Positions 9,039 to 17,556 of a stretch of 64,000 bases of DNA are shown here, piece by piece. Position numbers and translations under genes: made by a program. The notes beneath the pieces were generated by a model. The model was not told the DNA's origin and ran no database searches. It was given only the letters and a program-made list of their open reading frames with translations. Each line of letters starts with the position of its first letter. Position 1 is the stretch's first letter. The DNA is taken from positions 62,001 to 126,000 of the forward strand of contig NZ_CAKJTI010000002.1 of assembly GCF_917563915.1 (NCBI RefSeq). Direction: 5' to 3'. The stretch is from Bacillus rhizoplanae. GTDB taxonomy: Bacteria; Bacillota; Bacilli; Bacillales; Bacillaceae_G.

Positions 9039-9692
9039 ATGCGCTTAAGACATAAACCATATGCAATGGACCGAACGAAAGAATATTCGCAGTTTGTAAT
9101 TGGAAATCCGGAAGAACATAACGGGAAATGGAAAGAGTTGTTTGGTAACGACAACCCAATTCATATTGAAGTTGGAACAGGACGTGGTCGCTTCATGTAC
9201 GAAATGGCAAAAGCAAATCCCGATGTAAACTATATTGGAATTGAGAAGTTTACAAGTGTGGTTGTAGATGCACTTGATAAACTAATTGAAGAAGCAGTGC
9301 CGAATTTAAAATTAATTAATAAAGACGCAGAAGATTTAACAGTATTTTTTGCGGAGAATGAAATTGATCGCGTTTATTTAAACTTCTCTGATCCATGGCC
9401 AAAGAATCGTCATGAAAAACGCCGTTTAACGTATAAAGCGTTTTTACGTAACTATGAAACAGTACTTGTAAAGGGCGGAGAAATTCACTTCAAAACAGAT
9501 AACCAAGCTCTATTCGAATACTCTCTTACAAGTATGGCGGAATATGGCATGCTGCTGCCGTATATTAGCTTAGATCTTCACAACAGTGATTTTGAAGGCA
9601 ATATTATGACGGAATACGAAGCAAAATTCTCAAGCAAGGGAAATCGTATTTACCGCGTTGAAGCAAAATATCGTACGGAACCTGCGCAATAA
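9039..9692 (+). CDS. trmB: tRNA (guanine-N7)-methyltransferase TrmB
   Basis: A 217-residue Rossmann-fold methyltransferase that makes m7G46 in the variable loop of tRNA using S-adenosylmethionine. The SAM-binding motif [14 protein letters not shown] (about residues 44-57) and the family signature [16 protein letters not shown] (about residues 115-130) are intact, as is the C-terminal TEYEAKF. ATG 9039 follows GGGAGAG. A terminator overlaps its end. Confidence 0.96.
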   Translation: MRLRHKPYAMDRTKEYSQFVIGNPEEHNGKWKELFGNDNPIHIEVGTGRGRFMYEMAKANPDVNYIGIEKFTSVVVDALDKLIEEAVPNLKLINKDAEDLTVFFAENEIDRVYLNFSDPWPKNRHEKRRLTYKAFLRNYETVLVKGGEIHFKTDNQALFEYSLTSMAEYGMLLPYISLDLHNSDFEGNIMTEYEAKFSSKGNRIYRVEAKYRTEPAQ

Positions 9693-9710
9693 TGCGCAGG
9701 TTTTTTCTTT
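9681..9710 (+). terminator. Terminator of trmB
   Basis: CCTGCGCA/TGCGCAGG stem with a 4-nt loop, followed by TTTTTTCTTTTTT. The stop codon lies within the hairpin. Confidence 0.9.
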
Positions 9711-9732
9711 TTTAGGGAAGCTGCATAAAATA

Positions 9733-9772
9733 AAGAAGCCGCCCCAAAGTACTAGCTTTGTGACAGCTTCTT
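9733..9772. repeat. Imperfect hairpin downstream of trmB
   Basis: AAGAAGC/GCTTCTT outer arms enclose CCAAAG/CTTTGT-like inner arms. There is no T-run after it on the plus strand, so I call it only a hairpin. Confidence 0.4.
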
Positions 9773-9876
9773 GGAAAAAAGAAAGAGTTAGAGAAGCACA
9801 AGAATGTCAATGAAAGTGAAACGGTTTAAAAAACTAAATTTTCAGAAAAATATAAAGCTTATAGGGTGTTTTTTTC

Positions 9877-9959
9877 TACTCTTTCTTTATGATTATGAGT
9901 TTATCATTAAAAATAAAATAAATCAACAAAAAATAGACAATTTTCTTTATAATTCGACA
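9877..9959 (+). repeat. 83-bp leader repeat, copy 1 (with a perfect 0A-box)
   Basis: This stretch aligns without gaps to 11523-11605, with about 70 of 83 positions identical by eye. Both copies end in TTCGACA, the reverse complement of the Spo0A box TGTCGAA. Copy 1 lies upstream of the S66 peptidase gene, separated from it by a bcr1 element. The rest of 9711-9876 shows no gene. Confidence 0.7.
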
Positions 9960-9974
9960 TTTTTACAGATTGAT

Positions 9975-10120
9975 CCCGCATTAACGGGCAGTAAGACCCC
10001 TACCTCAAGATTTAGAGAGAAGCGAGGAAGATAGGTGGGGGGCAAATGCCCGTTAAAGCCCGATTGGTTCAACTAACCATCAGTGGGGGATGAAAAAAAC
10101 CCCACTGATGGAAGTTTCAC
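9975..10120 (+). repeat. bcr1 element, full-length copy 1
   Basis: This copy has the bcr1 layout seen at several places in the window: left end CCCGCATTAACGGGCAGTAA, a central CCACCT-type stem, GCCCGATTGGTTCAACTAA, a CAGTGGGG/CCCCACTG stem and right end GATGGAAGTTTCAC. Its flanks (TTGAT, TTTAC) are only imperfect versions of the TTTAT target duplication, which suggests an older insertion. bcr1 is a known mobile repeat of the B. cereus group with no open reading frame. Confidence 0.85.
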
Positions 10121-10199
10121 TTTACATCAGAACCATCTAAAGTATTATTAAGTCATATTAAATGTGGATATCACATGTAATACATAGGAGTGAAAAGGA

Positions 10200-11183
10200 T
10201 TGTTTCAGTTAGACAAAGGAGATCAAATAGGTATTTTTTCACCATCACTGCCAGGTACATATACATCGCCTAATAGATTCAAACGCTCCAAACAGTTTAT
10301 GGAAAGTAAAGGATTTCGTATAGTTGATGGAAGTCTTACTGAAAAACATGATGGGTATCGATCTGGAAGTATAAAGGATCGTGTTCAAGAGTTGAATGAA
10401 CTCATTCGAAATCCAGCGATTAAGTGTATTATGTCGTCTGTTGGAGGGAGCAATTCAAATTCTTTACTTCCCTATTTAGATTACGAAGCAATAAAACAAC
10501 ACCCTAAAATTTTTGTTGGATATTCAGATGTTACAGCAATTTTATTAGGTATTTATGCTAAAACAGGTATTCAAACATTTTATGGACCTTCCTTGATTTC
10601 TTCATTGGGAGAATTTCCTCCGTATGTAAATGACACATTTTTATCATTTGAAGATGTGCTAATAAAAAGTGAAGCACTTCCATATGAGTATCCTGTATAT
10701 CCTTTTTGGACAGATGAGCAATTAAATTGGCAGACACAAAATAGGCCAAAAAAAAGTTATCCGAATGAATGGATTTGTGTAAAAGAAGGTATAGCAACAG
10801 GTCGGTTAATAGCTGGAAATTTAACGACAATGTTAAGTATATGGGGAAGTCCTTATATGCCTGCTATTAATAAGGGGGATATTTTAATGATTGAAGACTG
10901 TAAAAAAACAGCAGCGATCGTTGAAAAGCATTTTAGTTTCCTAAAAATAAATGGTGTGTTCGACAAGGTTAGCGGCATAATCTTAGGAAAGCATGAACAG
11001 TTTGACGATCAAGGAACAGGGTTAGCGCCATATGACATTTTACTCGAAGTAATCGGGGACCTTGATATACCTATCTTAGCGGATTTTGATTGCTGCCATA
11101 CACATCCTATTGTAACAATGCCAATTGGAGCAACTATTGAATTAAATGCAACGCAGAAAACAGTTCGTATTTTGAGCTTTTGA
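10200..11183 (+). CDS. S66 peptidase, LD-carboxypeptidase / microcin C7 immunity (MccF)-like
   Basis: A 327-residue serine peptidase of family S66. MccF members cleave the amide bond in processed microcin C and related aminoacyl-nucleotides, while LdcA members trim murein tetrapeptides. The nucleophile elbow GYSDVTAILLGIYAKTG (Ser at about residue 112), the Glu region MIEDCKKTAA and the catalytic His in CCHTHPIVTMPIGA near the end are present. The length and the AGNLTTMLSIWGSPYMP motif favour the MccF-like branch. The start is TTG 10200, after AGGAGTGAAAAGGA. It is monocistronic and ends in a bidirectional terminator. Upstream lie a bcr1 copy and the 0A-box leader repeat. Confidence 0.85.
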   Translation: MFQLDKGDQIGIFSPSLPGTYTSPNRFKRSKQFMESKGFRIVDGSLTEKHDGYRSGSIKDRVQELNELIRNPAIKCIMSSVGGSNSNSLLPYLDYEAIKQHPKIFVGYSDVTAILLGIYAKTGIQTFYGPSLISSLGEFPPYVNDTFLSFEDVLIKSEALPYEYPVYPFWTDEQLNWQTQNRPKKSYPNEWICVKEGIATGRLIAGNLTTMLSIWGSPYMPAINKGDILMIEDCKKTAAIVEKHFSFLKINGVFDKVSGIILGKHEQFDDQGTGLAPYDILLEVIGDLDIPILADFDCCHTHPIVTMPIGATIELNATQKTVRILSF

Positions 11184-11264
11184 TTGTTTATAGCATTTTC
11201 AATTGGAATTATATACCTATCTAGAGCGAAAAATATGTGTATTTTAATCTTATAAGAGACATAA

Positions 11265-11299
11265 AAAAATCCCTTCAGAAAAAATCTAAAGGGATTTTT
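11265..11299. terminator. Bidirectional terminator after the S66 peptidase gene
   Basis: AAAAATCCCTT (11265-11275) pairs with AAGGGATTTTT (11289-11299) around a 13-nt loop, giving U-tracts on both strands. Confidence 0.8.
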
Positions 11300-11359
11300 G
11301 ATATTGAAAAAACATACAAGTCTTTGTGTTAATAATCTAGTTAAATAATAGATAAAATA

Positions 11360-11409
11360 CATATCAAACCAAATAACCTCAAAAAGTTTAAGGTATTTGG
11401 TTTGATATG
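11360..11409. repeat. Long inverted repeat (about 19-bp arms)
   Basis: CATATCAAACCAAATAACCT (11360-11379) pairs with AGGTATTTGGTTTGATATG (11391-11409) with one bulged A and an 11-nt loop. There is no T-run on either side, so it is not an ordinary terminator. It sits in a 570-bp gap without a convincing gene and may be a decayed repeat or a structured RNA. Confidence 0.6.
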
Positions 11410-11522
11410 ACAGGACAGCAAAGAAAGAGTGGTAAATGCACATACATGTCAAACAAGTGGAAATGGATTAAACAAGCGAAAAAATGAATATTTATACTTC
11501 TTGGAATACAGAGGGTTTTAGT

Positions 11523-11605
11523 TACTCTCTCTTTGTGATTGTAAGTGTAACACTAAAAATAAAATAAAGCAACGGAAAATAGACAATTTTCCTATTAATT
11601 CGACA
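11523..11605 (+). repeat. 83-bp leader repeat, copy 2 (with a perfect 0A-box)
   Basis: The ungapped partner of 9877-9959, ending in TTCGACA (11599-11605). It lies about 150 bp upstream of the YxeA-like gene. Confidence 0.7.
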
Positions 11606-11644
11606 ATTAGGGTTTTTGGATAATATCTGTGATAAAGATTCAAG

Positions 11645-11677
11645 CATTACAGAAATGTAATGTTTACGTCACGTAAA
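11645..11677. promoter_or_regulatory. Two adjacent palindromes upstream of the YxeA-like gene
   Basis: CATTAC-N6-GTAATG (11645-11662) is immediately followed by TTTACGT-C-ACGTAAA (11663-11677), a perfect palindrome around one base. Both are typical operator sizes and lie 80-110 bp before the start codon. I cannot name the regulator. Confidence 0.4.
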
Positions 11678-11756
11678 TCGATAACAAATCACGCACAAAA
11701 CCTTTACGATACAAAAAGATAATACATTGCAAATTCATGGAAAAGGCGTGAACGAT

Positions 11757-12158
11757 TTGAAGAAATATGTAGTAGGTATTATGACATGTGTTTTATTATT
11801 TTTACTATCTTCAGTAGTAGTATTGGCTGTTGCTGAAAAGAATGATGTACTAGATATTAAAAAATGGGGAACAAAAGAATATTATGTTCAAATCACAGAG
11901 AACGGAAAAGAAGAATCTACGAAAGGTGAAGATGGGGAAATGTATACGCTGTATTGGTATACATTGAAAGCATATGATGATAAAGGTAAGGAAGTAACTG
12001 TTAAATTTTTTGCAAATAAAAATTTGAAATTACATGCATTTCTTCGTGTATATGTAGAGGGTGAATATGATGACAAAACGAAATCAATTCAAAGTTATGA
12101 AGAGGTAACAATGAATGAATTACCTGTGAAGGCAAAAGAAAAGTTAGGTGTGAAATAA
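11757..12158 (+). CDS. YxeA family (DUF1093) secreted or membrane-anchored protein
   Basis: A 133-residue protein with an N-terminal hydrophobic segment (MKKYVVGIMTCVLLFLLSSV, then VVLAVA). It is followed by an OB-like DUF1093 region (YYVQITENGKEE, TLYWYTLKAYDDKGKEVTVKFFANKNLK, LRVYVEGEYDDKTKSIQSYEEV). The frame is open from TTG 11727 and GTG 11748, but TTG 11757 is best placed after GGAAAAGG and gives a normal signal sequence. YxeA-family proteins are often found near bacitracin-type peptide sensors; no such genes are adjacent here. The function is unknown. Confidence 0.75.
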   Translation: MKKYVVGIMTCVLLFLLSSVVVLAVAEKNDVLDIKKWGTKEYYVQITENGKEESTKGEDGEMYTLYWYTLKAYDDKGKEVTVKFFANKNLKLHAFLRVYVEGEYDDKTKSIQSYEEVTMNELPVKAKEKLGVK

Positions 12159-12189
12159 TATATAAAAAAAGCAGTCCATATTTATGTAG

Positions 12190-12238
12190 AAAAAACGCTA
12201 TTCTTTTTGTAGAAATATAAAAAGGATAGCGTTTTTTT
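12190..12238 (+). terminator. Terminator of the YxeA-like gene
   Basis: AAAAAACGCTATTCTTTTT pairs with AAAAAGGATAGCGTTTTTTT around a 10-nt loop. The sequence resembles the terminator at 25610-25656. Confidence 0.85.
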
Positions 12239-12299
12239 ACCAATCTCGTTTTTTTAATTACAAAACCAATTACAAAACTTACAAAATCTGTTTTTATTA

Positions 12300-12315
12300 T
12301 TGAAAGCGTTTTAAT
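12300..12315. promoter_or_regulatory. cre site (CcpA operator) of the malate transporter gene
   Basis: TTGAAAGCGTTTTAAT matches the 16-bp cre form WTGAAARCGYTTTWWN at every position. It lies 32 bp before the transporter start, where CcpA binding would block transcription. Confidence 0.75.
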
Positions 12316-12346
12316 ATTGTGAATAACGACATAAGGGGGTGCCTCT

Positions 12347-13693
12347 ATGGGGATTCAAAAAAAAATGGAAACGGTGTCACCTGTAGGTGAAGTAGAAACA
12401 AAACAGGAATCACTTGTTTCAAAAATCATGAATATAAAAATTGGTGTTATACCGTTGCCTTTATATATCGTGCTAGCGGCTGTTATTTACGGAGCATCTG
12501 TATATAATAAGTTGCCTGCTGATATGATTGGTGGATTTGCAGTAATTATGATTATGGGAATTTTCTTAGGTGATATCGGAATGAGAATTCCAATTTTAAA
12601 AAACATTGGTGGACCAGCAATTCTTTCATTATTTATTCCTTCGTTACTCGTGTTCTTTAATTGGATGAGCCCAGCTTCAATGAATGCTGTGAATATGTTA
12701 ATGAAAAAATCGAACTTTTTATATTTATATATTTCTTGTTTAGTAGTCGGCAGTGTTTTAGGAATGAATCGTAAAGTGTTAGTACAAGGGTTTATTCGTA
12801 TGTTTATTCCATTAGTTGTAGGAACAATTGCTTCTATTGCAGTTGGATTATTAGTTGGATCATTATTTGGATTTGAAATGAAGAGAACGTTCTTCTTTAT
12901 CATTGTACCAATTGTGAGCGGTGGTATCGGAGAAGGTATTTTACCACTTTCTCTAGCTTACAGTGACATTTTACATCAATCATCAGCAACATTTGTATCT
13001 CAGCTTATTCCAGCAGCGGTTATCGGAAATATGTTTGCGATTGTAGGCGCTGGATACATGAAGCGATTAGGCGAGAAAAAACCAGAGCTTAGCGGTAATG
13101 GTATGTTGGTGAAAACAGGTAATCAAGATGAATTATTAAAAGAACAAAATACAGAAAAACCAATTGACTTCTCATTAATGGGAGCAGGTTTATTAATTGC
13201 ATGTACGTTCTTTATTTTCGGTGGACTTGCTTCTAAATTTATTGGTATTCCAGGGGCAATCATTATGATCTTTTCAGCAGCACTTGTAAAATACTTTAAA
13301 TTAATGCCAGCAAAAATGGAGCAAGGTTCATATCACTTATATAAATTTATTTCAACAAGCTTAACGTGGCCATTAATGGTTGGTTTAGGATTGCTATACA
13401 TTCCGTTAAAAGATGTAGCAGCTGTTCTTTCAGTTGGATATGTTGTTGTGTGTGCATCAGTAGTAGTAACAATGATAGCTTCTGGTTATTTTGTTGGAAA
13501 AATTATGAAGATGTATCCAGTTGAATCTGCGATTGTAACAGGATGTCATAGCGGATTAGGTGGAACAGGAGACGTTGCGATTTTATCAGCTTCAAACCGT
13601 ATGGAATTAATGCCGTTTGCACAAATTTCAACGCGCTTAGGCGGAGCAGCGATGGTTGTAATAGCATCAATTTTATTAAAAATGTTTTCGTAA
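12347..13693 (+). CDS. maeN: 2-hydroxycarboxylate transporter, probable Na+/malate symporter (MaeN/CitS family)
   Basis: A 448-residue polytopic transporter of the 2-hydroxycarboxylate family (CitS, CimH, MaeN). The two family re-entrant loop motifs are visible: SGGIGEGILPLSLAYS in the first half and HSGLGGTGDVAILSASNRMELMPFAQISTRLGG near the C-terminus. ATG 12347 follows GGGGGTG. The next gene encodes malic enzyme and then a DctS-type sensor and regulator, so malate is the most likely substrate; citrate cannot be excluded. A cre site overlaps its promoter region. Confidence 0.88.
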   Translation: MGIQKKMETVSPVGEVETKQESLVSKIMNIKIGVIPLPLYIVLAAVIYGASVYNKLPADMIGGFAVIMIMGIFLGDIGMRIPILKNIGGPAILSLFIPSLLVFFNWMSPASMNAVNMLMKKSNFLYLYISCLVVGSVLGMNRKVLVQGFIRMFIPLVVGTIASIAVGLLVGSLFGFEMKRTFFFIIVPIVSGGIGEGILPLSLAYSDILHQSSATFVSQLIPAAVIGNMFAIVGAGYMKRLGEKKPELSGNGMLVKTGNQDELLKEQNTEKPIDFSLMGAGLLIACTFFIFGGLASKFIGIPGAIIMIFSAALVKYFKLMPAKMEQGSYHLYKFISTSLTWPLMVGLGLLYIPLKDVAAVLSVGYVVVCASVVVTMIASGYFVGKIMKMYPVESAIVTGCHSGLGGTGDVAILSASNRMELMPFAQISTRLGGAAMVVIASILLKMFS

Positions 13694-13701
13694 TGTATGC
13701 A

Positions 13702-13737
13702 GACAAGCTAGCTATGGAAAGACGTAGCTAGCTTGTC
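13702..13737 (+). repeat. Perfect 13-bp intercistronic hairpin between transporter and malic enzyme genes
   Basis: GACAAGCTAGCTA (13702-13714) pairs perfectly with TAGCTAGCTTGTC (13725-13737) around a 10-nt loop. It is not followed by a T-run but by the ribosome binding site of the malic enzyme gene. This looks like an mRNA stability or processing element that could set different levels of the two products, not a classical terminator. Confidence 0.7.
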
Positions 13738-13759
13738 GAATTAGGAGGAGATTATTTCT

Positions 13760-14971
13760 ATGTTAGAGAGTCAAATTAAGGAACGTTCGTTATTACTTCA
13801 TAAAGAATTAGTAGGAAAAATTGAGATTACAAGCAAGGTAGAAGTGAATTCAGCAGATGATTTAAGTTTGACATATACACCAGGCGTAGCTGAATCTTGT
13901 AAGGCCATTGCTGCGGATGAAGAAACAGCTTACGACTATACTGCACGCGGTAATATGGTTGCCGTTATATCTGATGGAACGGCAGTGCTTGGATTAGGGG
14001 ATATTGGACCGAAAGCAGCTATGCCTGTTATGGAAGGAAAAAGTATTTTATTTAAAAAGTTTGCGAATGTCGATGCATTTCCGCTTTGTCTTGGAACGAC
14101 AGATGTAGATGAAATCGTAACTATTGTTAAAAATTTAGAACCTACATTTGCAGGGATTAATTTAGAAGATATCGCAGCACCGCGTTGTTTTGAAATTGAA
14201 AAACGTTTAAAAGAAGAAACGAATATTCCCGTGTTTCATGATGATCAGCACGGAACAGCAATTGTTGTTTTAGCTGCGGCTATTAACGCGTTAAAAGTTG
14301 TAAATAAAACGATGAATGAAGTAAAGATTGTCATTAATGGTGCTGGTTCTGCAGGAATTGCAATTGGTAAATTATTATTAAAAGCAGGCGCACAGCATAT
14401 GACATTAGTAAGTTTAGAAGGTGTTGTTTGTGAAGGAGAGTCATGGATGAACCCGGCACAAATCGAGATTGCGAAAGAAACAAATCGTGAACTTGTACGT
14501 GGAACATTAAAAGAAGCGATTGATGGTGCAGACGTTTTTATCGGTGTATCTGCTCCTAACGTATTAACAAAGGAACTTGTAAAAACAATGAATGAAAATC
14601 CAATTGTGTTTGCAATGGCGAATCCAGTACCGGAAATATTCCCAGAGGATGCGCTGGAGGCCGGAGCAGCTGTTGTTGGAACAGGACGCTCTGATTATCC
14701 GAACCAAGTGAACAATGTATTAGCATTTCCAGGTATATTCCGCGGTGCATTAGATGTCCGTGCAACAGATGTTACAGAGGAAATGAAATTAGCTGCGGCG
14801 TACGGAATTGCTAACATTATTACGGATGAAGAACGAAATGCAAATTACGTCATTCCAAATCCACTGGATAAAAGAGTTGTACCAAGTGTAGCAGCTGCGG
14901 TAGCAAAAGCAGCTATTCAATCAGGAGTGGCGCAAATTACAACGATGCCAAACTATTCTACAGAACAATAA
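13760..14971 (+). CDS. NAD(P)-dependent malic enzyme
   Basis: A 403-residue short-form bacterial malic enzyme that converts malate to pyruvate and CO2. Motifs present are LTYTPGVAESCKAIA, SDGTAVLGLGDIGPKAAMPVMEGKSILFKKF, the metal-binding NLEDIAAPRCFEIE and FHDDQHGTAIVVLAA, and the nucleotide-binding GAGSAGIAIGKLLL. It resembles B. subtilis YtsJ/MalS-type enzymes; the cofactor preference cannot be told from sequence by eye. ATG 13760 follows GGAGGAG. It is in an operon with the transporter, 66 bp downstream. Confidence 0.93.
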   Translation: MLESQIKERSLLLHKELVGKIEITSKVEVNSADDLSLTYTPGVAESCKAIAADEETAYDYTARGNMVAVISDGTAVLGLGDIGPKAAMPVMEGKSILFKKFANVDAFPLCLGTTDVDEIVTIVKNLEPTFAGINLEDIAAPRCFEIEKRLKEETNIPVFHDDQHGTAIVVLAAAINALKVVNKTMNEVKIVINGAGSAGIAIGKLLLKAGAQHMTLVSLEGVVCEGESWMNPAQIEIAKETNRELVRGTLKEAIDGADVFIGVSAPNVLTKELVKTMNENPIVFAMANPVPEIFPEDALEAGAAVVGTGRSDYPNQVNNVLAFPGIFRGALDVRATDVTEEMKLAAAYGIANIITDEERNANYVIPNPLDKRVVPSVAAAVAKAAIQSGVAQITTMPNYSTEQ

Positions 14972-15002
14972 AATGAAACTTTGAATGGAAGTTTCACTTT
15001 AT
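14968..15002. repeat. Inverted pair of bcr1 right ends after malic enzyme
   Basis: ATAAAATGAAACTT (14968-14981) faces GGAAGTTTCACTTTAT (14987-15002), which is the bcr1 right end plus its TTTAT target. The left half is a mutated inverse copy of the same end. The malic enzyme stop codon lies in the left ATAAA. It could fold as a hairpin, and it sits before a real terminator. Confidence 0.6.
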
Positions 15003-15034
15003 AATTTGTTGTTCTTTTGGCTTGTTAAATTAAA

Positions 15035-15066
15035 TAGGTATCCATTGCTACTTATGGATATCTTTT
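15035..15066 (+). terminator. Terminator of the malate operon
   Basis: GGTATCCAT/ATGGATATC stem, 7-nt loop, followed by TTTTTTG. Confidence 0.75.
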
Positions 15067-15149
15067 TTGTTTGTTTAAAATCACCACTAGTATAATCTTT
15101 GGAAATAGAGTGTTCTAATTCGCATTCTTTTGAATCTATACTCAAAATC

Positions 15150-15527
15150 TTAACTTTTATTAAGTGTGAAGAAATCTTGTAACAAAAATATAACAGTTAT
15201 AATGATCATTCCCAAGTTAAATATAAGAGCTGTTATAACAGATAAGTCTGTGATATTTAATAATACGATACAGATTGAAAAAATTGATGCAATAAAAGGA
15301 ATGATTTTTTTCGTTCTTGATATCACATACCCTTTACTTTCCTGAAGATATATCATCATTACAGCAATAATTAATAGTAGGGGAGCAGTAATAAGGACCC
15401 CAAACCAACCTACAGCATCTTCAACAAACCAAGGTAAAAATCGTATGGTCGAGGAGAATATAAATAGGTTAAGTACGAAAACGAGTAATTGTACGAGAGA
15501 TAATCTATACATGTTTTTTTGCTTCAT
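15150..15527 (-). CDS. Small four-helix membrane protein of unknown function
   Basis: A 125-residue, very hydrophobic protein with about four predicted transmembrane segments (LVQLLVFVLNLFIFSS, VLITAPLLLIIAVMMIYL, IIPFIASIFSICIVLL, LIFNLGMIIITVIFLL) and short basic loops. I recognise no family. ATG 15527 follows GGAG. An identical 16-bp palindrome lies 17 bp upstream here and in front of the DUF3139 gene at 43430, suggesting a shared regulator. Confidence 0.65.
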   Translation of the reverse strand: MKQKNMYRLSLVQLLVFVLNLFIFSSTIRFLPWFVEDAVGWFGVLITAPLLLIIAVMMIYLQESKGYVISRTKKIIPFIASIFSICIVLLNITDLSVITALIFNLGMIIITVIFLLQDFFTLNKS

Positions 15528-15544
15528 AGTGTCAAATCTCCTAG

Positions 15545-15560
15545 AGTGTAATTTTACACT
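15545..15560 (-). promoter_or_regulatory. 16-bp palindromic operator, copy 1
   Basis: Read towards the gene at 15527, the sequence is AGTGTAAAATTACACT (arms AGTGTAA/TTACACT). Exactly the same 16 bases in the same orientation lie in front of the gene at 43430. The distance to the start codon is the same within a base. Confidence 0.65.
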
Positions 15561-15611
15561 ATTTTAAAAATAATTCACTATGATGTCAAGTGGCTCTTCA
15601 GTAAATTTTAT

Positions 15612-15752
15612 CCCGCTATTCGCGGGCAATAAGACCCCCACCTCAAGATTGTGAGGAATCCGATGAAGATAGATGGGGGGTAACTGCTGGCATGTACCCG
15701 ATTGGTTCAACTAACCATTCGGAGGAAAAGCATCTCCGAATGGAAGTTTCAC
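15612..15752 (+). repeat. bcr1 element, full-length copy 2 with perfect target duplication
   Basis: CCCGCTATTCGCGGGCAATAA at the left and TGGAAGTTTCAC at the right, flanked by TTTAT on both sides (15607-15611 and 15753-15757). The left terminal stem is CCCGC/GCGGG and the inner stem is CATTCGGAGG/CTCCGAATG. It lies 190 bp upstream of the malK-like gene; no further feature is visible between. Confidence 0.9.
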
Positions 15753-15948
15753 TTTATGCTCTTTTTTCTATTTTTGTACCAAAATCTAGAAATCTGTATG
15801 GACCTTTTGGAACTATAGTATATTTGTATTAAAACTAGTAAAGTAATGTAGATGATTTTACTTATAAAAAGTGTTGTTTTCATTAAAGAGAATAAGTAAA
15901 TATAGATTTTGCATGCGGTATAGAAGAAATAAGGGAGAAAATAGAGAG

Positions 15949-17556
15949 ATGAGAAAAAGAAAAAACTTGTTAGGTTTACGGACAACGATTACATTGCTAG
16001 TATGTACGGTTGTCATATTGTCTTTGCTTGTAACAGACATTTTAATTAGTCATCATGTCGAGCGTATGACAGAAGAAAGCCAAATGGAAAAAGCTAAAGC
16101 AGTTGCACGTATTACAGCAAATTCACCGCTCGTAATCGATGCTTTAACGGGAAGAAAAGATGCATCTGAAATTCAAGCGTATACGAATAGACTTTTAAAA
16201 AATACAGATGTTCAATTCATTGTAGTCATGGATATGAATGGAATAAGAAAGTCTCATCCAGATCCTAAGAAGATCGGCCAACATTTTGTTGGGGGCGATG
16301 AAGGCTTAGCCATGAAAGGAAAAGAACATGTATCAAAAGCAGAAGGAACATTAGGGAGATCTATGCGGGTATTTGTACCCATTTTTTCTGAAGCGAAAGA
16401 ACAAATTGGGGTTGTTGCTGTTGGAATTTCAGCTGATAATGTGGAAGAAAGGGTTAAGGAGAGTAGACATATTATTTACATCGGTGTTAGTGTTGGAATT
16501 TTAGTTGGTGTTATAGGTGCTATTTTATTAGCTAGACATATTAAGAAAATTTTATTTGGCCTCGAACCTAGTGAAATCTCAAAAATTTTAGAAGAGCGGA
16601 ATACGATGCTACAATCCGTCAAAGAAGGAATTATTGCGATTGATAAAGATGCGAGGATTACTTTAATTAATAACGAAGCGAAACGGTTAATTGAGAAAAG
16701 CGGAATCAAAGAAGAGTGTATTGGTAAAGACATTGAGCAGTATATGCCGAACACAAGGATAAAAGAAGTATTACAAACGGGAGTAGCGCAGCTCGATGAG
16801 GAACAAAGTCTACATGGGATTACAATTGTTACGAATCGAGTTCCTCTATACGTAAAGGGTGAAATTGTTGGTGTCATTGCAACATTTCGTGATAAAACGG
16901 AAATGAGAAAATTAGCAGAGCAGTTAACGGGTATTCGACTATATGCAGAGGCTTTACGGGCACAATCTCATGAATTTATGAATAAGATGCACGTTGTATT
17001 AGGGCTAACACATATGAAAAATTATGAAGAATTAGAGACGTATGTTAGTAGCATGGTATCAGAGCATCAATATGAAATTGGCGGTGTGATGAGGAAAATA
17101 AAAAATCCCGTGTTTGCAGGGTTTATGCTTGGCAAGCTTAGCTATGCGAGAGAAAAGGGAATAGAACTGACTATAAGTGAGGATTCGTATTTACCAGATC
17201 CAGATGATGAGAGATTGATTCATGAACTCATTACAATTGGAGGAAATTTAATTGATAATGCACTAGATGCGGTGGCGAGTTGTGAATATAAGCAAGTACA
17301 TGTTTCCGTCCAATATCATGATAAATTGATTATTAAAGTTACCGATACAGGAAATGGAATTCCGAAAGAAGAAGTGGATAAAATATTCGTCAAAGGATAT
17401 TCCACAAAAGGTGAAAATCGAGGGTATGGTTTATATCTTGTAAATGAAAGTATAAGGCGCATAAAAGGGAACATATATATCGATTCCGTCTTAGGAAAGG
17501 GAACGACCATCACAATTGAAATACCATATAAAAGTAGGGATGAGATAGGAAAATGA
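15949..17556 (+). CDS. malK: Sensor histidine kinase of the CitA/DcuS/MalK family
   Basis: A 535-residue membrane sensor kinase. The order is transmembrane helix 1 (about residues 10-32), an extracytoplasmic Cache-type sensor (SHPDPKKIGQHFVGGDEG is typical of C4-dicarboxylate sensors), transmembrane helix 2 (about 175-195), a PAS domain (ILEERNTMLQSVKEGIIAIDKDARITLINNEAKRLI), the phospho-acceptor helix RAQSHEFMNKMHVVLGL (His at about residue 341) and an HATPase domain (NLIDNALDA, GNGIP, GYGLYLV). ATG 15949 follows AAGGGAG. The regulator gene overlaps its end by 4 bp. With malate uptake and malic enzyme genes next door, it probably senses malate as B. subtilis MalK (YufL) does. Confidence 0.88.
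   Translation: MRKRKNLLGLRTTITLLVCTVVILSLLVTDILISHHVERMTEESQMEKAKAVARITANSPLVIDALTGRKDASEIQAYTNRLLKNTDVQFIVVMDMNGIRKSHPDPKKIGQHFVGGDEGLAMKGKEHVSKAEGTLGRSMRVFVPIFSEAKEQIGVVAVGISADNVEERVKESRHIIYIGVSVGILVGVIGAILLARHIKKILFGLEPSEISKILEERNTMLQSVKEGIIAIDKDARITLINNEAKRLIEKSGIKEECIGKDIEQYMPNTRIKEVLQTGVAQLDEEQSLHGITIVTNRVPLYVKGEIVGVIATFRDKTEMRKLAEQLTGIRLYAEALRAQSHEFMNKMHVVLGLTHMKNYEELETYVSSMVSEHQYEIGGVMRKIKNPVFAGFMLGKLSYAREKGIELTISEDSYLPDPDDERLIHELITIGGNLIDNALDAVASCEYKQVHVSVQYHDKLIIKVTDTGNGIPKEEVDKIFVKGYSTKGENRGYGLYLVNESIRRIKGNIYIDSVLGKGTTITIEIPYKSRDEIGK

Noticed and set aside
11009-11452. A 147-codon minus-strand frame across the S66 peptidase 3' end
   Set aside because: It overlaps a certain gene and contains the terminator and a long inverted repeat; composition is not protein-like.
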